Positions 15,367-21,669 of a stretch of 21,669 nucleotides of DNA are shown here, in pieces. The position numbers and the translations under genes are program-made. Position 1 is the stretch's first letter; each line of letters begins with the position of its first letter. The notes under the pieces are model-generated. The model saw nothing but the letters and a program-made list of their open reading frames with translations. It was not told where the DNA came from and searched no databases. The stretch lies in contig CAZTWC010000030.1 of NCBI GenBank assembly GCA_964617105.1, positions 1 through 21,669 of the forward strand, given 5' to 3'. Origin of the DNA: CAZTWC01 sp964617105 [NCBI: uncultured Myxococcia bacterium]. GTDB lineage: Bacteria > CAZTWC01.

Positions 15367-15393
15367 AATTAACTTCTAGCAACGAAGTTAATT
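15367..15393 (+). repeat. Perfect 10-bp inverted repeat right after fadA
   Basis: AATTAACTTC (15367-15376) and GAAGTTAATT (15384-15393) form a perfect stem with a 7-base loop starting at the base after the fadA stop codon. No T-run follows. It may protect the 3' end of the transcript or act with the next hairpin. Confidence 0.6.
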
Positions 15394-15418
15394 CTCAAAC
15401 AGACACCGGAAAATTATT

Positions 15419-15466
15419 CGGGATCTATTTTGTTCCAGGCGATTGAAATAGATCCCGATTTTTTTT
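15419..15466 (+). terminator. Intrinsic terminator of fadN-fadA
   Basis: A perfect 12-bp stem, CGGGATCTATTT (15419-15430) with AAATAGATCCCG (15446-15457), is followed by A and eight T (15459-15466). The T-run runs into the stop codon of the converging pta gene (15465-15467), so one element separates the two units. On the minus strand the following tract is only weakly T-rich, so termination of pta here would be less efficient. Confidence 0.9.
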
Positions 15467-17588
15467 ACTTTTCCCCGGCCTGCATAGCAGTGATGGCTAT
15501 GGTATTGATAATGTCGGGAACAGTACAACCCCGGCTTAAGTCGTTTACCGGTTTGTTTAAACCCTGGATTACCGGACCGATAGCCACCGCCTTAGCCGAT
15601 CTCTGAACCGCCTTGTAGGTGTTGTTGCCAGTATTCAGATCAGGAAAAATAAATACGGTGGCATTGCCCGCCACCTGGCTGCCCGGCAATTTTTTGGCTG
15701 CCACCGAGGGCTCTATAGCAGCATCGTATTGAATAGGGCCCTCCACCAACAAATCCGGATTTTGACTTTTCACTATTTTTACCGCCTCTTTTACTTTTTC
15801 TACATCTTTACCCTGGCCAGATTCACCGGTTGAATAGGAGAGCATAGCCACCCGTGGTTCAATTCCGAACTGGGCCGCTGTTTCAGCGCTGGAGATGGCT
15901 ATTTGAGCCAGTTGTTTGGCATCGGGATTGGGATTTACCGCACAGTCACCATAAATCAAGACTTTATCGGACAGGCACATTAAAAACACACTGGACACCA
16001 AGGATATTCCCGGTTTGGTCTTTACAAATTCCAAAGCCGGCCGCAAAGTGTGCCGGGTGGTATTTACCGACCCGGAAACCATTCCATGGGCATCTCCTTT
16101 ATATACCATCATGGTGCCAAAAGCGGTATGGTCACTAATGATATCCTGAGCCATCTCTTGAGTAATCCCTTTATGCTTACGTAATTCCCAGTAAGTCTGG
16201 GCATAATCGTCAAATTTCTCACTCTTATTAGGTTCTATTATGGTGTAATCCTCAAGATCCAATTCCAGGGTTTTGATTTTCATGGCTATCTTGGCAGGAT
16301 CACCCAACAGGACCACATCAACGATCTTTCTCTGAATCAGGTATTCGGCTCCCCGTAAGATCCTCTCCTCCTCGCCCTCAGGCAAAACTATTGTCCGGCG
16401 TTTATTCCTGGCCATCTGTAGCAATTTGTGCTGGAACAATTTGGGGGTTACCCGTGGATGTCGTTCGATATCCATCTTTTTTTTCAGTTCATCAGGATTG
16501 ATATACTTCTCAAATACCTGTTGAGCCAAATTGATCTTTTTCTGGTCATTGGGAGAAAAACTGGGAGGAATTTCCTTTACTCTTATAGCGGTCTGATAGG
16601 TATTGTATGGAACTGCCAAGATAGGGACTCTCAAAGATGTCAAACTCTTGATTAAATTACACACCCTTTCGTTGGGTTCCAGTTGGCCGGTCAGCAAAAT
16701 CCCGGAAACCTTGGGCATGTCGGAGGAAAAAAATGTCAATAGAGTGGTCAGCAGAATATCCACCCGGTCTCCAGGAGTTATTACCATGGTGCCATAGTCG
16801 ATATAGGGCAGTAAATTGCTAATATTCATAGCACCGATAATGTAATCGGCGATATAGTTATTCAATGACTTTTCACCAAAAAGCACTTTGGCGTTAAAAT
16901 ACTCCTTTAACTCCACCACCCGGTGACGGCCTAAAAGAGGCATCTCCGGCACCATCATCAATACCTTGTTATTGTCGGAAAATAGTTGGTCAGTTATGGT
17001 TTTACGGAATTTGTCCAACACCTGAGAATGTATCCGGTTCACTATTACGCCGAATATTTCACACCCTTTCTCCTCAAAAGCCTCCATCTGCAGCCTGACG
17101 TAGTCCACCACCTCCTCTTCAGTTCGTCCGGCACCGTTACATATCAAAAGTACGGGAGCATCGATATTGGCAGCCACAACGGTATTGATATCAAATTCAA
17201 GCGCAGTAGAAACATCGGTATAGTCGGTACCCGAACAGAGGACAAAATCGAAACGCGATTCATATTCTTTGTATTTATCAACTATTTTATCTAATAGGTC
17301 CTCCTGCCGTCCAGAAGAGATAAGCCTCTTGGCCTCCTCCAAGGTACAGGCATACATCTCCTCCGGCTGACTGTCCACCTGGTAAGTCTTTTGAATCAGT
17401 TCGATATCCCGATCAAGTTTACAGCAGTCAATATTATTTTTATCTTCGTTGTTATCGATTTTTTTGATAATGGGTCTAAAAAATCCCACCCGTTGTATAT
17501 AACGCTCCAGTAAACCCATTAAGCCTACTTCAACAGCAATTTTTCCGGTATGAGCTTCTGTGTTGGCAATATATAAACTCTTTAACAT
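15465..17588 (-). CDS. pta: Phosphate acetyltransferase, long three-domain form
   Basis: Pta interconverts acetyl-CoA plus phosphate and acetyl phosphate plus CoA. The 707-residue product has the long layout of E. coli Pta: an N-terminal P-loop-like domain related to dethiobiotin synthetase (1-210; ANTEAHTGK near the start, LCSGTDYTD, NGAGRTEEEV), a DRTGG-type regulatory domain (about 215-340; VITPGDRVDILL), and the catalytic PTA_PTB domain (about 380-705; VLPEGEEERI, YSTGESGQGKDVEKV, GPIQYDAA, NATVFIFPDLNTGNNTYKAVQR). The P-loop at 8-16 is degenerate, as is usual in Pta. AAGGAG lies eight bases before the ATG. The usual partner ackA is not in the window. mrp lies upstream with a 66-base gap, and both probably share one promoter. 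It converges on fadA, which makes its substrate acetyl-CoA. Confidence 0.95.
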   Translation of the reverse strand: MLKSLYIANTEAHTGKIAVEVGLMGLLERYIQRVGFFRPIIKKIDNNEDKNNIDCCKLDRDIELIQKTYQVDSQPEEMYACTLEEAKRLISSGRQEDLLDKIVDKYKEYESRFDFVLCSGTDYTDVSTALEFDINTVVAANIDAPVLLICNGAGRTEEEVVDYVRLQMEAFEEKGCEIFGVIVNRIHSQVLDKFRKTITDQLFSDNNKVLMMVPEMPLLGRHRVVELKEYFNAKVLFGEKSLNNYIADYIIGAMNISNLLPYIDYGTMVITPGDRVDILLTTLLTFFSSDMPKVSGILLTGQLEPNERVCNLIKSLTSLRVPILAVPYNTYQTAIRVKEIPPSFSPNDQKKINLAQQVFEKYINPDELKKKMDIERHPRVTPKLFQHKLLQMARNKRRTIVLPEGEEERILRGAEYLIQRKIVDVVLLGDPAKIAMKIKTLELDLEDYTIIEPNKSEKFDDYAQTYWELRKHKGITQEMAQDIISDHTAFGTMMVYKGDAHGMVSGSVNTTRHTLRPALEFVKTKPGISLVSSVFLMCLSDKVLIYGDCAVNPNPDAKQLAQIAISSAETAAQFGIEPRVAMLSYSTGESGQGKDVEKVKEAVKIVKSQNPDLLVEGPIQYDAAIEPSVAAKKLPGSQVAGNATVFIFPDLNTGNNTYKAVQRSAKAVAIGPVIQGLNKPVNDLSRGCTVPDIINTIAITAMQAGEK

Positions 17589-17654
17589 GACTGCATCTCC
17601 TTTTTAAGCACAAAAAGAATTTCCAATATTTTCCACTATCTAGTGTATATTACA

Positions 17655-18539
17655 TTACATCCCCCGGTCTCCGATGACATCGTCCATCCGGGTAAATATT
17701 TGCCGCAAAATCTCTCCGGCGTTGTTTTCGCTATCCAGAACAATAGGACGTCCAGTATCGGCTGAGGCAGCAGTTTCCGGCGAGATGGGGATGGCTCCTA
17801 AAAAGGGAATATTTTCCTCTTCAGCCAACTCTTTAACCCTATCTTTGGAGTACAACTCTATCTCTTTTTGGCAATGGGGACAGTGCAGATTACTCATATT
17901 CTCAATCAACCCCAGGATGGGCAACCCCACTTTACGGCAAAAAGTGATCGATTTACGCACCGCGTCTATCACCACATTCTGTGGAGAACCAACAATAACT
18001 GCCGGGCAACTCTTGCCTAATAATTGAGCTATGGTAAGGGGTTCGTCGCCAGTGCCGGGGGGACAATCCACAAAGAGATAATCCATATCGCCCCACTGAG
18101 TATCACGAATAAACTGCCGGATCACCCCCATTTTCATAGGTCCCCGCCATATTACTGCTGTGGCTTTGTTTTTTAGTAAAATCCCCATTGAAATAACCTT
18201 TAGACCCCAGGCGGTTTCCAGTGGATAGATGGTTGATTGAAAAGCTCTGGCCATTTTGCCGGTAAGTCCCAGCATGGCAGGCGTGGTTGGGCCATGGATA
18301 TCAATATCCATTAAACCGGCTGATTTACCTGCCATAGAAGCAGCAGTGGCCAAATTTACCGCAACCGTGGATTTTCCCACCCCTCCTTTGCCGCTCATAA
18401 CTATAACCTTATGTTTTATCTGGGACAATTGTTTTTCCAGGGTTTCCTGCTCACGTTTCTCGGTTTCAGAAATATTCCCATTCTCTTTCTTGACAGAGCT
18501 CTTTCCCTCTTTATGTTGAAACCCTTCTTTTTCCGCCAT
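17655..18539 (-). CDS. mrp: Mrp/NBP35-family iron-sulfur cluster carrier ATPase
   Basis: A 294-residue cytoplasmic P-loop ATPase of the SIMIBI/ParA-like class that holds and passes on Fe-S clusters (ApbC/Mrp in bacteria, Nbp35 in eukaryotes). Seen: deviant Walker A SGKGGVGKST (49-58), MDIDIHGPTTP (switch I region), FVDCPPGTGDEPL (Walker B/switch II), and the cluster-binding pair Cys220-x-x-Cys223 in NLHCPHC. The first 40 residues are charged and lack the MIP18-like domain found at the front of E. coli Mrp. ATG 18539 is chosen because AAGGAG lies seven bases before it and the protein starts MAEKEG; the frame is open to 18590 but without such a signal. It is probably cotranscribed with pta. Confidence 0.92.
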   Translation of the reverse strand: MAEKEGFQHKEGKSSVKKENGNISETEKREQETLEKQLSQIKHKVIVMSGKGGVGKSTVAVNLATAASMAGKSAGLMDIDIHGPTTPAMLGLTGKMARAFQSTIYPLETAWGLKVISMGILLKNKATAVIWRGPMKMGVIRQFIRDTQWGDMDYLFVDCPPGTGDEPLTIAQLLGKSCPAVIVGSPQNVVIDAVRKSITFCRKVGLPILGLIENMSNLHCPHCQKEIELYSKDRVKELAEEENIPFLGAIPISPETAASADTGRPIVLDSENNAGEILRQIFTRMDDVIGDRGM

Positions 18540-18702
18540 TTTTAAACTCCTTAAATAAGTCCTGAAATTAGAAATTAGCCCGAAAATCAAGGCAGTGGAT
18601 AACTGGCGAATCCCGAGATAATAACTAATTTTTGGTTATAAATAACCCACACAGTGATATATCTTTCTAACCTCTGACATAGGTGGTGATTACAGCGTAA
18701 AA

Positions 18703-18731
18703 ATTATACCGTAAGGAGATATATCTTGCAA
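18703..18731 (-). promoter_or_regulatory. Promoter of mrp-pta
   Basis: Minus-strand TTGCAA (18731-18726), exactly 17 bases, TATAAT (18708-18703). Transcription would begin near 18696 and give a leader of about 155 nt before mrp. That leader contains a small palindrome, GGTTA-TTTA-TAACC (18634-18647). No known riboswitch was recognised in it. Confidence 0.7.
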
Positions 18732-18863
18732 TAAATTTTAGGTTTTAGTTTATATGCCCCAAGAAGGGTTATGCGGAAGGTTTACTGGTATTGGTAGAAA
18801 TTAATTAGTGGCCATTTTGGAATCAACTTGGTCGCTAAAATTGCCGGAGGTTAATACCATAAC
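18732..18863. other. Spacer between the HU/IHF gene and the mrp promoter
   Basis: Together with the mrp leader this makes a 324-base gap without a gene. Directly after the HU/IHF stop codon, the minus strand can form GGTTA-TGGTAT-TAACC (18864-18849), a five-pair hairpin not followed by a T-run, so at most a weak terminator. Nothing else was recognised. Confidence 0.4.
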
Positions 18864-19142
18864 CTAGTCTTCATTTAAGGCTTCTCTGAGTACCTGGCTG
18901 GGTTTGAAGGTTAAAACCCGTCGGGAAGAGATCTCTAGTTCCTCACCGGTTTGAGGGTTTCTACCTATTCGGGGGGTTTTATCGTGTAGATTGAAACTGC
19001 CAAAGCCAGATATTTTCAGGCTTTCACCGCTAGCCAATACTTCTTTTATAGATGTAAAAAATACTTCTACTAGTTCGGCTGATTCTGCTCTGGAAAAGCC
19101 AAAAGTCTCATAAATTTTTTCGATCAAATCCGCTTTGGTCAT
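18864..19142 (-). CDS. HU/IHF-family DNA-binding protein (IHF-alpha-like)
   Basis: A 92-residue nucleoid protein that bends DNA as a dimer. It starts with MTKADLIEKIYETFG, the usual helical dimer part, then SGESLKISGFGSFNLHDKTPRIGRNPQTGEE, the beta-arm region with the conserved RNPQTGEE tip that inserts into the minor groove, and RRVLTFKPSQVLREAL. The short length, GFGSF and the SRRVLTFKPSQ end are closer to IHF-alpha than to typical HU, but the two cannot be separated safely without alignment. AGGA lies about eight bases before the ATG. It is transcribed alone. Confidence 0.92.
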   Translation of the reverse strand: MTKADLIEKIYETFGFSRAESAELVEVFFTSIKEVLASGESLKISGFGSFNLHDKTPRIGRNPQTGEELEISSRRVLTFKPSQVLREALNED

Positions 19143-19207
19143 TTTATTGTTCCTATATCATTAAAAAAGGGAAAGCGCAGTATTTTTATAAGCGATTGAA
19201 TAAACTA

Positions 19208-19238
19208 ATTATATCGCAGGAACAGATTCAATTGTCAA
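19208..19238 (-). promoter_or_regulatory. Probable promoter of the HU/IHF gene
   Basis: Minus-strand TTGACA (19238-19233) and TATAAT (19213-19208) are both perfect but 19 bases apart, longer than the usual 17. Alternatively the same -35 works with GATATA at 17. The predicted start lies about 60 bases before the ATG. Confidence 0.6.
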
Positions 19239-19365
19239 GCATTTTTAACAACTTTTTTCTCCGCATAATAAATGGTATATTTGATTCAGAGAAACCAACA
19301 AAATACTAAAACCTACATACTCTGTTAAAACTTAGAGCTCCCTTAATCTCACTCTAAAAATCCAG

Positions 19366-19394
19366 TTGCAACAAAACCACTAAAGTGTTATTAT
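19366..19394 (+). promoter_or_regulatory. Probable promoter of the HEAT-repeat gene
   Basis: TTGCAA (19366-19371), exactly 17 bases, TATTAT (19389-19394). It points at the HEAT-repeat gene, whose ATG is about 40 bases after the predicted start. Confidence 0.55.
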
Positions 19395-19440
19395 TATTAA
19401 TAAAGTAAAATATTGTTTAATCAAAAAGGCAAAACAGCAA

Positions 19441-20583
19441 ATGGCAGAAACGGAAAAAAATATTGAAAAACGTATTATGAGTCTCATCCGCGACTTGAGA
19501 GATGAAGATGACTTTATACGTTTCAGAGCCACAGAAATGTTGGGATGGATGGGTGCTGATGCGGTTGATTATTTAATCGATACAATGGATGACCGCAACG
19601 AAGATTTGTGCTGGTGGATTACCAAAGCCCTGGTAGAGTTGGGTGAAACTGTGGTTGAGCCGCTAATTAAAGCCTTGTGGAATAAAAACCCGGTAGTGCA
19701 GGAGAAAGTTGCCGATGCTCTGGGGCAGATAGGGGATCACCGTGCCATAGAACCCTTAAAGATTTTACTGGAAAGTAATAATGAACCTCTACGATTCAGA
19801 GCGGCAATATCACTGGGGATGATGGGTGAAGAGGATGCAATCCAACCACTAATCCAATCACTTGATGACCTGGATCTGTATATAAGAGAAAAGGCTTTGG
19901 ATGCCCTGGGTCAAATAGGTAAACCAGCAGTAACACCACTTTTGTCCTCTTTGAGCGACAATGACCCGGTGGTCAGAGAAAGTGTAGCGGATGCTCTGGG
20001 CAGAATCGGCGATAGAAGAGCAATAAAACCTTTAATAAATATGTTGGCAGATAGAGATAGATACGTTCGATTTAATGTTATCGAAGTGTTGGTCAGACTG
20101 GGAAGCAAATCTATCGACTATTTAATTGAAGCCCTTGAAGATAAAAACCCAAAAATTAAAGAACACTCTGCAGAGGCTATTGGTAAAATAGGTGACACCA
20201 GAGCAGTTACCTCTTTGTTTAAACTTTTAAACGACAGTGAAAAGCCGGTACGCCTGGCTGTTACTGGAGCCTTAGGACAATTAGGAGACAAAAGAGCAGT
20301 AGCCCCTTTGATCAATGCTTTAAAGGGCAATAACTGGCAAGTCAGATTTAATATAGTGGTGTCCCTGGGACAAATTGGTCATAACGATGCTGCTTTACCG
20401 CTTATAAAAATGCTCTCCGATAAAAACGATTATCTCCGGGAAATAGCTGCTGAAGCCCTGGGACAAATAAGGGATAAAAGTGCTATTAAACCTCTACAAG
20501 AGATGCTAAAAAGAGAGGACCAAAACGAATTTCTCAAAGAAAATATCTATCTTGCCCTGCAAAAAATAGAGCGTGGTGATTAA
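19441..20583 (+). CDS. HEAT-repeat (PBS-lyase type) protein
   Basis: A 380-residue protein made almost entirely of about twelve helical repeats of roughly 31 residues, each of the form D/N-x-x-VR-x-x-A-x-x-ALGQIGD-x-RA-I-x-PLI-x-x-L. Examples are VVQEKVADALGQIGDHRAIE, VVRESVADALGRIGDRRAIK and VRLAVTGALGQLGDKRAVAP. No signal peptide, membrane segment or enzyme domain is visible, so it is likely a cytoplasmic scaffold. Similar repeats occur in phycobilisome lyases, but nothing here suggests phycobilins, and such proteins are common as general interaction surfaces. The first repeat (RATEMLGWMGADAVDYLIDTMDD) is the most divergent. The ribosome-binding site is weak (AAAGG about 11 bases upstream). 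The gene stands alone. Its partner and role are unknown. Confidence 0.88.
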   Translation: MAETEKNIEKRIMSLIRDLRDEDDFIRFRATEMLGWMGADAVDYLIDTMDDRNEDLCWWITKALVELGETVVEPLIKALWNKNPVVQEKVADALGQIGDHRAIEPLKILLESNNEPLRFRAAISLGMMGEEDAIQPLIQSLDDLDLYIREKALDALGQIGKPAVTPLLSSLSDNDPVVRESVADALGRIGDRRAIKPLINMLADRDRYVRFNVIEVLVRLGSKSIDYLIEALEDKNPKIKEHSAEAIGKIGDTRAVTSLFKLLNDSEKPVRLAVTGALGQLGDKRAVAPLINALKGNNWQVRFNIVVSLGQIGHNDAALPLIKMLSDKNDYLREIAAEALGQIRDKSAIKPLQEMLKREDQNEFLKENIYLALQKIERGD

Positions 20584-20597
20584 CTCTTTCTTGTCAA

Positions 20598-20616
20598 CCT
20601 GGCATTAAAATGCAGG
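20598..20616 (+). terminator. Weak hairpin after the HEAT-repeat gene
   Basis: CCT-(G)-GCATT (20598-20606) pairs with AATGC-AGG (20609-20616) with one bulged G. It lies 15 bases after the stop codon and is followed by GGAATTCTTTT, a poor T-tract. It is a possible terminator only. Confidence 0.35.
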
Positions 20617-20729
20617 GAATTCTTTTCGTTCTTAAAAATTCCTTGAAAATAAATTAATTGGTCTATAGTCTATAACTATTCTTACGACTTACGCCCCTAT
20701 TAGGGAAAATATCAGCGAGGATCTTTATT

Positions 20730-21669
20730 ATGACTACCAATAAAACCCAATACGATCTGGTATACAGCCAACAGGATTTAGGCGAAGTATCATCGCCCAG
20801 GTATTACGATCTTACCCAGCATCTCGTTCCAGTGGCAGGTATGTTAAAACGGGAAGTATGGCCTTCTAAAATGTTCACCATCAAACTGGAATTGAAAGAA
20901 TTTGAGAAACATAATCCAGACCAACCGGTTTTCGATGCCTCTCAAGGAGATGGTGGCCTCAGTTTGGGCGGTATACCCCCCATTGAACTGGCTGAAGCCC
21001 TAAAAAAATTCCTGCCAGAACACCAATCCACTAAATATGGCGATCCGGTTGGACGCCAGGATGTCCGCTTAGCTATCTTTCAAAATTACTATGGTTTTGA
21101 TTCAAACTCAAACCTGAGCCCCGACAATATAATCATTGGTGACGGCGGCCGAGACTTGCTGCAAAAATGGTATCAACTGGTAATGCAAGATGAAAGTCGC
21201 TATGGCGATGATATCCTGGTTTCAGCTGCCCCCTGGGGCTCCTATCCCCAGGGGTCATATATCAATGGACTGAATATGATCATGGCACCCGGAGAGCCGG
21301 AAAATGCCTTTAAAATCAGCCGCCAGGCAATTATGGAAGCCATCCAGTATTCTGCTCGCCAGGATAGAAAAGTGGTAGGGGTTATCTTTACCAGTCCCGA
21401 TAATCCAACCGGCAATTATTCACAACCCGAGGAATTGATAGATCTGATTGAGTTTAGTGTTAAAAAAGGTATTAAACATGTTTTTGTAGACCTGATGTAC
21501 CAGTCGGTAACCGATTCTCAAGTGGGACGTTACGATTTGAACAATCTCTATCAAACTCTCACCAAAGAAGCGCAGCAAGCGGTTATTTTCATGGATGGTC
21601 TCACCAAGTCAGCCGGTGCTTCCAACCTGCGAAATGCTCACCTGGTGGTAGGCAATAATCTTTGGGTAA
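20730..21669 (+). CDS. Class I/II PLP-dependent aminotransferase (partial, runs off the window)
   Basis: The frame opens at ATG 20730 and stays open for 313 codons to the window end. GAGG at 20717-20720 lies nine bases before the start. Fold-type I aminotransferase marks: TKYGDPVGRQDVRLAI (substrate-side loop and helix), GDGGRDLL (cofactor phosphate contact region), TSPDNPTGNYSQPEEL with Asn225-Pro-Thr-Gly, VDLMYQ with Asp254 and Tyr257 against the pyridine ring, and DGLTKSAGASNLRNAH with the likely Schiff-base Lys293. A helical N-terminal extension of about 60 residues comes before the usual VFDASQGDGG start. The substrate is unknown; class I aspartate-like enzymes are the nearest general match. 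About 100 residues should be missing at the C-terminus. Confidence 0.85.
   Translation, partial: MTTNKTQYDLVYSQQDLGEVSSPRYYDLTQHLVPVAGMLKREVWPSKMFTIKLELKEFEKHNPDQPVFDASQGDGGLSLGGIPPIELAEALKKFLPEHQSTKYGDPVGRQDVRLAIFQNYYGFDSNSNLSPDNIIIGDGGRDLLQKWYQLVMQDESRYGDDILVSAAPWGSYPQGSYINGLNMIMAPGEPENAFKISRQAIMEAIQYSARQDRKVVGVIFTSPDNPTGNYSQPEELIDLIEFSVKKGIKHVFVDLMYQSVTDSQVGRYDLNNLYQTLTKEAQQAVIFMDGLTKSAGASNLRNAHLVVGNNLWV

Noticed and set aside
18594-18602. DnaA-box-like TTATCCACT
   Set aside because: A single copy with one mismatch, in the mrp leader, without further boxes or an AT-rich unwinding region; not evidence of an origin.
1-21669. tRNA genes, CRISPR arrays, insertion sequences, phage genes
   Set aside because: Read for T-loop motifs, regularly spaced repeats, transposase or integrase motifs and terminal inverted repeats; none were found.

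Overview
The window looks like a chromosomal piece of a Gram-negative bacterium of moderate GC content with AT-rich spacers. Supporting this are a full peptidoglycan lipid-cycle pair (MurG, MraY), an IHF-alpha-like HU-family protein, and an exported TPR protein with a possible outer-membrane barrel. The mix of FadN-type beta-oxidation, long-form Pta and Mrp would suit a deltaproteobacterium in the old broad sense or a related candidate phylum. I cannot place it further from sequence alone.

Layout. Positions 1-1409 (minus): rho, apparently broken by one missing A in an A-run, followed by its own promoter and the first six codons of rpmE (ribosomal protein L31). Positions 1410-1885: a divergent control region with a full-consensus promoter for rho, which gives it a roughly 260-nt leader, and a promoter for murG. 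Positions 1886-5085 (plus): murG with an extra C-terminal part of about 270 residues, then mraY. Positions 5094-6225: no convincing protein gene. The minus strand here has the hallmarks of one large structured non-coding RNA of about 1.1 kb. It has a TTGACA box at one end, an intrinsic terminator with nine T at the other, a 5'-3' closing helix, and at least ten hairpins, many capped by GNRA tetraloops. This is the most unusual element of the window.

Positions 6489-10227 (plus): a tight three-gene unit of a short-chain dehydrogenase, an organophosphate/phosphate-antiporter-type MFS protein and an exported TPR protein. It converges on and overlaps a minus-strand gene for a flippase/LPG-synthase-like membrane protein (10185-11297). 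Positions 11490-15466 (plus): a fatty-acid beta-oxidation operon, fadN-fadA, with an operator-like palindrome of the Bacillus FadR type just after its promoter and a strong terminator. Positions 15465-18731 (minus): mrp and pta, read from one TTGCAA-N17-TATAAT promoter. Positions 18864-19238 (minus): an HU/IHF-family gene. Positions 19366-20583 (plus): a protein built almost wholly of HEAT/PBS-lyase repeats. Positions 20730 to the end (plus): a class I/II aminotransferase cut by the window edge.

How the genes fit together. FadN and FadA would turn acyl-CoA into acetyl-CoA, and Pta can interconvert acetyl-CoA and acetyl phosphate, so 11.7-17.6 kb is a small acetyl-CoA module read from two converging operons. 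MurG and MraY catalyse the two membrane steps that make lipid II. Rho and L31 are housekeeping genes often found side by side.
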